Assembly: GCA_965247565.1 (NCBI GenBank) | Contig: CBDFHF010000003.1 | Location: 2,046,001 to 2,110,000, forward strand | Direction: 5' to 3' | Length of the DNA stretch: 64,000 nucleotides | DNA from: CBDFHF01 sp965247565 | Lineage (GTDB): Bacteria; Pseudomonadota; Gammaproteobacteria; Methylococcales; Methylomonadaceae | Shown: positions 30,701-37,780 of the stretch, piece after piece | Layout: every line of letters starts with the position of its first letter | Numbering within the stretch: the first letter of the stretch is position 1 | Position numbers and translations under genes: made by a program | Notes under the pieces: generated by a model | What the model was told of the DNA's origin: nothing | Databases searched by the model: none | The model's input: the letters and a program-made list of their open reading frames with translations, nothing else

Positions 30701-31241
30701 TGTTGAACGTTCTCGGGGCAAAATGGAAGCGCGTGTTGCCGGCTTGGTGGTGGAAATTCGTACTCGGCAGACTAAGCAAGGCAAAATGATGGGTTTTGCA
30801 ACCATTGACGACAGAACGGGTAGATTGGAAGTCGCTACGTTTAGTGAGACTTACGAGAAATATCGACATATTTTCGTGCGCGATACGCTATTGGTTGCAG
30901 AAGGGCCGCTTAATTTTGATGATTATTCCGGAATGCTGCGCTTGACGGTCGATAAACTATACAGCATGGAGCAAGCCCGCGAAGCCTTTGCCCGGTGTAT
31001 TCAGTTATCTTGGGATATTCAAAAAAATCCGCAGCAACCGACTGTTTTAATGGCCAAGTTAAAAACTGCGTTGCAGCCTTTCAAAGGTGGTAATTGTTTA
31101 ATCGCAATGACTTATACATCATCTTCAGCAAAATCAAGCCTGCAGTTGGGAGATGAGTGGCGGGTACATCCGACAGATGAGTTGATAGTTCGTTTAAGAG
31201 CATTGTTTGGCACAAAGGCGCTGGAAATTAAATATCGCTAA
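27750..31241 (+). CDS. dnaE: DNA polymerase III alpha subunit DnaE
   Basis: The replicative polymerase, 1,163 residues, full length. The N-terminal PHP domain has FVHLRLHSEFSLVDGLVKIK. The palm carries the catalytic aspartates in MPDFDVDFCMDRRDEVIDYV followed by QIITYGSMAAKAVIRDVGRV. Fingers and little-finger motifs include GKHAGGVVISPTKLT and FRPGPLESGMVDDYI, with the helix-hairpin-helix region after KSHSAAYALVAYQTAWLK. A C-terminal OB fold (KMEARVAGLVVEIRTRQTK) closes the recognisable part. It stands alone here, whereas in many gammaproteobacteria it lies near accA. Confidence 0.97.
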   Translation: MEPAFVHLRLHSEFSLVDGLVKIKSLVKCLAELNMPAAAVTDHANLFSLVKFYKAAMGQGIKPIAGSDVLIFNPEELAAPYRLTLLVKDTVGYVTLTELISKAYQEGQHQGIPMLRQEWIEANHAGLIALSGAMSGDIGRALLAENADAAKRLAKQWGELFPQSFYLELQRIGKSEEERYIAAALDLATTTGLPVVATNDVRFLHQKDFAAHEVRVCINQGRTLDDNRRPKDYTDQQYLRSAEEMLALFADIPEALENSVEIAKRCNIQLTLGENFLPDFPVPAGMSLPEFMTEQAIQGLEERLRQHPAVGKGSDEENRRVYYQRLDFELKMISQMGFPGYFMIVADFIQWAKNNLIPVGPGRGSGAGSLVAYALKITDLDPIEFDLLFERFLNPERVSMPDFDVDFCMDRRDEVIDYVARHYGRDHVAQIITYGSMAAKAVIRDVGRVLGFGYGFVDRLAKLIPFEIGMTLTKALADSAELKQLYDTEEEVKALIDMALALEGTARNAGKHAGGVVISPTKLTDFTPLYCDQDGNNLVTQFDKDDVEAVGLVKFDFLGLRTLTIIDWALQTINHKKQQLGEPLVDITVIPRDDAASYKLLTNAQTTAVFQLESRGMKELIKKLKPDCFDDIIALVALFRPGPLESGMVDDYINVKHGAKAEYAHPLLEPVLKPTNGVILYQEQVMQIAREMALYTLGGADMLRRAMGKKKPEEMAKERDKFTSGAVKNQVDEKIATYVFDLMEKFAGYGFNKSHSAAYALVAYQTAWLKVHYPAAFMAAVLSSDMDNTDKVVVLIEECRQMKLTICPPTINVSNFRFTVNDAGHIVYGLGAIKGVGQSAIEDMLKERDENGVFNGLYGLCKRVDLRKVNRRVLEALIKAGAFDEFDDNRAAHLAELPTVLKVAEQHGKMAQTGQNDLFGLAVNTEIDADEETYSTAVERWSDNERLAAEKLTLGLFLTGHPIDQYEQELKQITHGKISALLADVERSRGKMEARVAGLVVEIRTRQTKQGKMMGFATIDDRTGRLEVATFSETYEKYRHIFVRDTLLVAEGPLNFDDYSGMLRLTVDKLYSMEQAREAFARCIQLSWDIQKNPQQPTVLMAKLKTALQPFKGGNCLIAMTYTSSSAKSSLQLGDEWRVHPTDELIVRLRALFGTKALEIKYR

Positions 31242-31418
31242 ATTTAATGTTTCGGTAGCATGAAGTTTGAATTATTACATCTGCAAATTTTTCTGATCGA
31301 CCCAGCAATTTCAGCCAAAATAATTTCGGTATGGTTCCAAGTGGGCATCTGAGGCTGGTGCTACATCCAAAAATTGAAGGTGTCTTACCTCTTGCTTTGG
31401 CTGATATCGATTTTGTAA

Positions 31419-32669
31419 TCAGTTAAGAAGTGATTTTGTAAGGTTTTTTACTTCTGTAAACAACTGAGGATAATTTGTTTGGCAACGCGCCTTTTCCGCA
31501 TCAATTCGATGACGGTTAAATTCTATATTAGCTTTGTGCAACTTTATGCCAAATCCATCATACTGATTTACTAAAAGTGCGCTACTAGCTAAAAATAACG
31601 ACCGTTCTAAAACAATATCGCCCAACGTTTTTTTAAAATGCCCAGCTTCCCAGTACCATTGGGTTGTGCTGAGAAGGTCTCCCTTATCAGGAATACGCTC
31701 GCATTGATAGTCGGCGTAACCACTAAAATCAACAACGCTGGTCCGTAAGGAGGCACTTGATTCTGAAACGTTAGTAACTTCCAAGACCGTTTCTTGCTTC
31801 CACCTTTCAAACACTGGAAATAATCCTGTTTCGTCGAACAATGCCAGTATTTGAGCATGGTATGGATAAATGATCACGATCACTTCAGTGCTCATGTTGG
31901 CAGCCGTTTTCAGCATCGATTGTAAATACTTAAAATTACTTCTATCGTATGTTCCAGCGGCTTTTTTCAGATATGTTTTGGCATTCTCTTTGGCACGTTG
32001 CTGAAACAAAACAAAATAACCTTCATTTCTAGCTAACGGCCCATACTCTCTGAGCGGATTGAATCCGCGTTCAGACATGGTTGCCGCTTCACTATTGTTT
32101 TGAATTAGCACTGTATTTATAGCATCCTTAATGGTAGTCATCGAAAAGAGGCTATCAAAACGCCAAAGCCACTGGTCTACAGGGAACTCTATTTTTGGCA
32201 ATTGTGGTTTGGCCTGATCAGAGTTTATTCGCTTTGACGTACTCATAAAATCAACGAAATCTAGAGCGATAATCAGTCTTTTGGGTTTAATCCCTTGAGC
32301 TATTAGATAATCTAATTCGCGTTGCGATGCTTCTAGTGATGTTCCTCTAATCGCAAGATTGTAAGCTAAGTAGCCTTTCTTCATTAATACGGGGGATTGT
32401 GGGTCAAAGCCGATTTCAGCGCGGGAGTTACCAAAAATCAATGTATCGGGCTTGAGTTTAAGCGCCTGCGTTAGCTTAATTTCTTCCATGTATCTCGATA
32501 AGTCGGGCTTGATCAAATTGATGCCGTCTTGCTTATATAAGCCATAAAGCCGATATGGATCAATACAGATGACAAACGTAACGACTATTAAAATACCAAA
32601 AATTAATGTTACTGCTAACCACCGAACAAAAACTTTTGCTTGTTCATCAATCATTTTATCCGCGGACAT
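31419..32669 (-). CDS. SGNH-like acyltransferase partner (AlgJ/AlgX-like)
   Basis: A 416-residue protein with one N-terminal membrane anchor (WLAVTLIFGILIVVTFVICI) and a periplasmic SGNH-type domain: LIFGNSRAEIGFD for the nucleophile block, and YWEAGHFKKTLGDIVLE as the likely His-containing block V. The start at 32669 lies two bases past the stop of the MBOAT gene, so the two are coupled. MBOAT plus SGNH pairs move acyl groups across the membrane onto secreted polymers. The acceptor is unknown and no alginate genes are present. Confidence 0.72.
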   Translation of the reverse strand: MSADKMIDEQAKVFVRWLAVTLIFGILIVVTFVICIDPYRLYGLYKQDGINLIKPDLSRYMEEIKLTQALKLKPDTLIFGNSRAEIGFDPQSPVLMKKGYLAYNLAIRGTSLEASQRELDYLIAQGIKPKRLIIALDFVDFMSTSKRINSDQAKPQLPKIEFPVDQWLWRFDSLFSMTTIKDAINTVLIQNNSEAATMSERGFNPLREYGPLARNEGYFVLFQQRAKENAKTYLKKAAGTYDRSNFKYLQSMLKTAANMSTEVIVIIYPYHAQILALFDETGLFPVFERWKQETVLEVTNVSESSASLRTSVVDFSGYADYQCERIPDKGDLLSTTQWYWEAGHFKKTLGDIVLERSLFLASSALLVNQYDGFGIKLHKANIEFNRHRIDAEKARCQTNYPQLFTEVKNLTKSLLN

Positions 32670-32671
32670 AA

Positions 32672-34210
32672 TTAAAATTGAAAGTAAAGGAAGTCGCTTG
32701 GCCTGTTGAGTGACAGTAAGCACAATATCGCCATTACACCAAGAGCGACAGCCCAATGGGGACTAGGCTGCCAATCTTTGCTGATAATATCGCGTTTAGC
32801 CCGAGTTGCATCATAATCCAAAGCGGGATCAAATTTGCGCATGATCTGTTGTGTGTTTGGCATGATAAAAGCTATAGCAAGTGCTGCCATAACCCAGATC
32901 CAGGTTTCTATGAAACGAGCACCTCCGCCAAGAAAAAACTCAATGCCGAGCTCCGTCAAAACTGGTTTTAAAGCGCCTAGCCGCGAGGAAATTGCATTAG
33001 GAATGCCCACGCCAAATTCACCGTATAACCCACGAATAATCTGTTCCGCATCGTCCAAATTCACCGCACGAAAAAACACCCAGGCAAAACATACCGCGAC
33101 AAACGTTATTAAGGTTGCTATGTTTTTCCAAATGGCATTGCCAAGTGGGAAGCTCATCTTATTTGCTATTGCCAGCCATGCGTGGTTGATAACCAAATAA
33201 GCACCATGCAGCCCCCCCCAAATGATAAAAGTCCAACCGGCTCCATGCCATAAGCCGCCTAAAAGCATTGTTAAGATTAAATTGGTATAGCGTCTTATTA
33301 AACCATGCCGATTGCCACCCAATGCGATATATAAATAATCCCTCAGAAATCGAGACAGTGTCATATGCCAACGTCGCCAAAACTCCACGATGTTGGCGGA
33401 TTTGTAAGGAGAATTAAAATTGAGAGGTAGTTTTACACCGAATAACCTAGATAAACCGATTGCCATATCGGAGTATCCCGAAAAATCAAAGTAAATTTGG
33501 AACGTGTAGGACAGCACGCCGCCCCACGCTATAAAAAATGATGGATTTTGCGGCTGAGTAAACAGGTCGTTCGCATAAGGAGCCAAATTGTCGGCAATCA
33601 ACACTTTTTTTGCCAAGCCAATAATAAAAATCGATAAGCCTACGGCTAAATTTACTGGTGAAAAACGGTAATTTCGGCTGTCCGCAAATTGCGGCATCAT
33701 TTCTTTATGATGTAATACCGGCCCCGCAATCAGGTGAGGGAAATAGGTTACAAAAAGTAAATAGTGTACAAATCTATATTCTTTTACTTTGTTTTGGTAG
33801 GTATCTACTAAAAAAGCGATCTGCGTAAAAGTAAAAAAAGAAATGCCAATAGGTAAGGCTATTGCTGAAATACTTGCAGTGATGCCACTCAACTCGTGAA
33901 AAACTGAAACAAAGAACGCTGCATATTTATAATAACTAAGCAGCAGCAGGTTACTCACAACTCCTAAAGTCAGCCAGAACTTTTTTTGGCCCACATTAGA
34001 CTCAGTAATGAGTCGTCCAAACAGGTAATTAAAACCAATGGAAGCTAATAGGAGTGGGAGGTAACGATAATCCCACCAGCCGTAAAAAAATAATGATGCA
34101 ACCCCCAACCACGTGGCGGCAAAAAATTCGTTACGTGATCCTATCCAAAAAAAAACTGCGAGGGTAATGGGTAGAAAAAAAAGCAAAAATCCAAATGAGT
34201 TAAATAGCAT
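32672..34210 (-). CDS. MBOAT family O-acyltransferase (AlgI/DltB-like)
   Basis: A 512-residue polytopic membrane protein of the MBOAT family. Landmarks are LASLFFYGWWDYRYLPLLL-like N-terminal helices, YFPHLIAGPVLHHKEMMPQF, YFDFSGYSDMAIGLSRLFG, FWRRWHMTLSRFLRDYLY and the catalytic-histidine segment GGLWHGAGWTFIIWGGLHGA. It transfers acetyl or acyl groups to a partner or polymer outside the cytoplasm, here presumably together with the SGNH protein that follows. Confidence 0.9.
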   Translation of the reverse strand: MLFNSFGFLLFFLPITLAVFFWIGSRNEFFAATWLGVASLFFYGWWDYRYLPLLLASIGFNYLFGRLITESNVGQKKFWLTLGVVSNLLLLSYYKYAAFFVSVFHELSGITASISAIALPIGISFFTFTQIAFLVDTYQNKVKEYRFVHYLLFVTYFPHLIAGPVLHHKEMMPQFADSRNYRFSPVNLAVGLSIFIIGLAKKVLIADNLAPYANDLFTQPQNPSFFIAWGGVLSYTFQIYFDFSGYSDMAIGLSRLFGVKLPLNFNSPYKSANIVEFWRRWHMTLSRFLRDYLYIALGGNRHGLIRRYTNLILTMLLGGLWHGAGWTFIIWGGLHGAYLVINHAWLAIANKMSFPLGNAIWKNIATLITFVAVCFAWVFFRAVNLDDAEQIIRGLYGEFGVGIPNAISSRLGALKPVLTELGIEFFLGGGARFIETWIWVMAALAIAFIMPNTQQIMRKFDPALDYDATRAKRDIISKDWQPSPHWAVALGVMAILCLLSLNRPSDFLYFQF

Positions 34211-34779
34211 AGAGAGAAAAATTGGCGGAACGTTGTTATGCGGAGGATGTGGTTAATAGGCAGGAAAAATATGGCGCTTGTCCTAGTTTAAGCTTAACAG
34301 TGAAGGTGAATCAAAGCGCCTGATGTAATTTAAGCACAATTAGCTCAAACCTGATCTGACCGTTACCGGTTTGCGGGGTGTCTGCCAGGCTAGTCGGGTT
34401 CAGGTTCTTTTGGCCCAAAATCGTTTTCCATCCAGCAAAGTGTCTATCGGTATTCGACCGTTACATTTTTCCTGATGAGTCCGGTTATTGTCTGCAATAA
34501 ACCACTCATTCGTCCAGATCTTTTTGCGGAAAGTGACTTGTGAAAATCCTTGTCTATCTGATAGATCTGTCGAAGTTATGAAAGTTGCCGGTTAATTTTT
34601 CGCGCTGAAATCTGATGGGCCCCCATTCCAGCTTTACCAAAATGCTGGCACTCCTCATTATCAACCTTCTGCGTGAATTAATTGCTTATTGCCTGACGCT
34701 CAAAAAGCCTGCTTTAAAAATTTTAGCTACTCGCATTATAAAAGCTATGTGAATTTTACTATCCTAAGACCAGGTTAAT
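34211..34779. other. Intergenic stretch with transposase relic
   Basis: A 570-bp gap between the MBOAT gene and the acetyltransferase gene. It contains the IS481-type transposase tail at 34400-34532. Nothing else in it is recognisable. Confidence 0.5.
34400..34532 (-). pseudogene. IS481/IS3-type transposase C-terminal relic
   Basis: The minus strand reads NEWFIADNNRTHQEKCNGRI followed by PIDTLLDGKRFWAKRT and a stop. This matches the typical tail of IS481-type integrases (YNxERTHQGKxCxGRTPxxTxLDGKxxW). Only about 40 codons remain and there is no start, so it is a fossil. Confidence 0.65.
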
Positions 34780-35418
34780 TTAGTCTCCCAAATCGAAAAT
34801 AGTCGCACCATTTTCATAAAGAGGATCGAAAAGTGTTTTGTCTGGAACCAAAGAGGGATAGTTTTGACGCACATTTAGCTCGCAGTGATTACCGACTTCG
34901 GTATCTTCAGCCAATATTACGCAGCTACCTATAATCGTACCAACACCAAGTTTACTTCTCTCGCCAATAAATGCAGCTGACTTTAGGGTGCAACTTTTAT
35001 TGATAACCGCTTTAGCTGAAACCGTAACGGAAGAGTCTAGCCACGAACCAAGACCCAACGAAGCTTCATGTGCAACTGAGCAACCAGATGAAACTAGCAC
35101 ATTGCCCATTAGTTCTACATTCGACTCAATCCGTGCTAGCGGCGAAACAAGATTAGCTAGCTTGTAACCATGATCAATGAGTGCTTCTAAAAAAGTTAAT
35201 CTTTTATAACCCAAGTGCATTTCATCCAGAGCGGCAAACACACTTACATTTGCGGTATTTTCAGCCAGCAGCACATCGGGTATTACGTAATGGAATCGAT
35301 CTGGGCTCTGCAATTGAATTTTAATAAGCATGTCCCTCGGCCAAACAGAATCAGCAATCACGCTTGCTTTTGACAATGCTTCGCCATCGCCTAATAAATA
35401 AAGTTTTTCCTTATTCAT
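34780..35418 (-). CDS. Hexapeptide-repeat acetyltransferase (NeuD-like)
   Basis: A 212-residue protein. The N-terminal half resembles the nucleotide-binding-like domain of NeuD/PglD acyltransferases (LYLLGDGEALSKASVIADS). The C-terminal half is a left-handed beta helix: LVSPLARIESNVELMGNVLV, SVAHEASLGLGSWLDSSVTV and AFIGERSKLGVGTIIGSCVI. It overlaps the Rieske oxygenase gene by 4 bp (ATGA), so the two products probably act on the same molecule. The substrate is unknown. Confidence 0.78.
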   Translation of the reverse strand: MNKEKLYLLGDGEALSKASVIADSVWPRDMLIKIQLQSPDRFHYVIPDVLLAENTANVSVFAALDEMHLGYKRLTFLEALIDHGYKLANLVSPLARIESNVELMGNVLVSSGCSVAHEASLGLGSWLDSSVTVSAKAVINKSCTLKSAAFIGERSKLGVGTIIGSCVILAEDTEVGNHCELNVRQNYPSLVPDKTLFDPLYENGATIFDLGD

Positions 35419-36518
35419 GATTCTGAATCATTCCACACATTTTCTTTATACCATCGATGCTGAAGAATTAAAGGTAACTCATAATCTCCATGCAACATTT
35501 GTCGATCATAGTCGGCATCAAGCGCATTTTGCATGCGTGACAAATAAACGGCATCCTCCTCTATGACACGACGTTCAGATTTAAAAAAAGAAGCAAGTAA
35601 TGCAGAAAAATCTTGCCCCTTCGAGTTTCGCTTAGCTGTCATCATCCATAAATGATAATCCGTTAAATCTGGCGTAACTGGATCATATTGCTGCAAAAGA
35701 AAATGTACTCCTCTAACCGAACAAAAATTTACGTTTGGGTATAAAAACCAGTTGTAATAAACATTATCCTTACCATATCGATCAACTAATCCATCAAACC
35801 ACTGAGAGTTTATTGACAGTGGTATCCTGGTTTCATAACTCAGATTAACTAAACTTGCATCGCCAGAATCTCGACGAACCCCGGATATTTTGGGTACGCT
35901 TGGCGGTGTAGTACGTTCAATTGATGAAAAAAAAGATTTCGGGTGAATAAATTGAATATGGTTCCAATCTTTAACGTTTTCCATATTCAGTTTCCAATTA
36001 TATCTAGCAGGAAATTTTGAATAAATTATTTGGTTATCAAGATGTTCGGAAATTTCACGTAGCTGGTTGAGTAACGACTCATTATATTGGCTGTTAATTG
36101 GAATTGGGGTCTCAGATAGATTGACAAATAGCATCTGACCAATTTGTTCAACATGAATTTTATGTAAACCAGCGCCTGCACATTCTTTCTCATCAAAATT
36201 ATACAAACCAGGATTTGGCAGCCCTTGCAGCTCTCCTTGATCATTAAATGACCAGCCGTGGTAAGGGCAAACAATAGATCGACAACCAAAAAGTTCCTCT
36301 TGAATGGGCATATGACGATGTGGGCAGCGATTAATAAAACCAAGCAACTCATTTCTGGTGCGCTGTATCACAATTGGAACTCCGCAAATACGGCGAGAAA
36401 TATATTGATTTCGCTTCTGCACAAATTGGGCAAAGCCAGCAAACACCCAAATACGGCTGAACAAACGACGCCTCTCGGTATCAAGAACTTCGTTTGACGT
36501 ATAAATACGATGAGCCAT
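35415..36518 (-). CDS. Rieske non-heme iron oxygenase, alpha-subunit type
   Basis: A 367-residue oxygenase. The Rieske [2Fe-2S] ligands are in NRCPHRHMPIQ and VCPYHGWSFND. The mononuclear iron site fits D-x2-H-x4-H in ENVKDWNHIQFIH, with a later Asp in VIEEDAVYLSRMQ. Such enzymes hydroxylate or demethylate organic substrates using electrons from a separate reductase, which is not encoded nearby. It is coupled to the hexapeptide acetyltransferase gene. The substrate cannot be inferred. A surface glycan or lipid precursor is one possibility. Confidence 0.85.
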   Translation of the reverse strand: MAHRIYTSNEVLDTERRRLFSRIWVFAGFAQFVQKRNQYISRRICGVPIVIQRTRNELLGFINRCPHRHMPIQEELFGCRSIVCPYHGWSFNDQGELQGLPNPGLYNFDEKECAGAGLHKIHVEQIGQMLFVNLSETPIPINSQYNESLLNQLREISEHLDNQIIYSKFPARYNWKLNMENVKDWNHIQFIHPKSFFSSIERTTPPSVPKISGVRRDSGDASLVNLSYETRIPLSINSQWFDGLVDRYGKDNVYYNWFLYPNVNFCSVRGVHFLLQQYDPVTPDLTDYHLWMMTAKRNSKGQDFSALLASFFKSERRVIEEDAVYLSRMQNALDADYDRQMLHGDYELPLILQHRWYKENVWNDSES

Positions 36519-36774
36519 ACAAACCTTATCAAAAAATCAACCTGTCATTGATAATACAATATCTTTTCGGCAATGGACAGGAATTTCAAGCCCAGGGCAA
36601 TCGCGCTTGGTTGCTTGAAAATAGAGATCAAATAAGCTGATAGATGTATCTATATTTATTTCCAATACCGGTCAAACCTACCTTTTCGATACTTCATCAT
36701 TTCCCAGCGATTCAAGACTCCTGAGTGAATCGGCAAAAGAAGCATTAACTGCAAGTCATTTTCTTTATCACCCT

Positions 36775-37034
36775 CTACGCCTTAATTTGCGGCGCCAATA
36801 ATTGGGGTTGATATCGAAGAATTTGGCCTCGCCAAACAAGATTGGATTGGCGAATAGTTAGGTCTAATCAACGGTATTTTTTCTCACGAAACATTCGGCG
36901 CCGTCTTCGCGGTTATTGAACACGATCAGTTTAGCGCGTGCTTTTCCCGCTGGCTGGCCGATTTATCCAACATGACCGAAGGCGAAGTGACTGTGATTGC
37001 CAGCATGTGTCTGATGTGGAGTCTGGCCTTTTAA
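36775..37034 (+). pseudogene. ISAs1-family transposase relic
   Basis: The plus strand encodes IEEFGLAKQDWIGE, then a stop, then LGLINGIFSHETFGAVFAVI and FSRWLADLSNMTEGEVTVIA. This is the N-terminal region of ISAs1/H-repeat transposases (xxNGIPSHDTFGRVFA..). An upstream piece ICGANNWG lies in a shifted frame. Stops, a frameshift and loss of the catalytic part show it is dead. Confidence 0.7.
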
Positions 37035-37300
37035 ACATAGCTATGGTCCGTGTCTAATTCGCATTAATGCCCTAGTTGCTTAAAGGCTTACATTGTAGTT
37101 GAACTTAAGCATCTACTTTTTGGGGATGTTTACACTTAGCACACCGTTACGATTTCGGTGTGCAATCATACGGTGGATTACGACGCGCGGAAATTACGTG
37201 CCAGTTTAAGCATCATTGTGTTTGCGCGTCTAATCTACCCTACAGCTCTATTGCGCCTTATCGCGTTGGTCATCAATTCGAGTTTCGAACGTTGAAAAAG

Positions 37301-37329
37301 TTGGGTTACCAAAACAGCAGGTAACCCAA
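37301..37329. repeat. Short palindromic hairpin
   Basis: TTGGGTTACC (37301-37310) and GGTAACCCAA (37320-37329) form a perfect 10-bp stem with a 9-base loop, followed by CCTACG. An imperfect relative is at 13584-13607, also followed by CCTAC. It is probably a dispersed repeat rather than a terminator, since no T run follows. Confidence 0.5.
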
Positions 37330-37337
37330 CCTACGCA

Positions 37338-37449
37338 GCTGTGCATGGGCTTGACCTTGCCATTTTCGGTGCCGCCGCAAGCATTGCCGTTGGGGATTTT
37401 TATGGTGGCTTGGGCGTCGAATGTGGTGTTGGCAAATACGCAGAAGCGG
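37338..37449 (-). pseudogene. Fossil coding fragment, unknown
   Basis: The minus strand has about 37 open codons reading RFCVFANTTFDAQATIKIPN and then GNACGGTENGKVKPMHSC. Composition and codon use look protein-like, but there is no start, the frame is not sustained and no family is recognised. Probably the remains of an exported protein gene. Confidence 0.3.
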
Positions 37450-37780
37450 GTTTGAAAACGCCTTCGTCATATTCACTATTACTCATCACGAAATGGGTGA
37501 TTGGCTCTACAATTTACTAGTTGCATTGCTATTGCTGAGGCCATTTAAAGTTTGAATTTACTCTCCATGCTACATGGTTATCGCTCAAGCGATATGCTGT
37601 CTTCAGTCTTTAAAGTATTTAAAAAGTTAAAGTTTTATTTTCCGGATCTATAAAATAATTTAAGTGCATTTCTGATTGCAGTCCCCTACGATGTTTAAGG
37701 TTGTAATTGATAGTGATCTGTAAATGGCGGAATCGATAGGTAGAAAAAGTCGATGCGGAAAATATTATGTAAAACACCAA

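Larger units (their letters stand above)
36519..37780. other. Long non-coding stretch with IS and gene debris
   Basis: About 1.26 kb with no intact gene. It contains an ISAs1-type transposase relic (36775-37034), a hairpin TTGGGTTACC..GGTAACCCAA at 37301-37329, a run reading ACGGTGGATTACG..TAATCTACCCTAC around 37170-37250 that looks like a small dispersed repeat, and a fossil coding fragment at 37338-37449. Confidence 0.5.
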
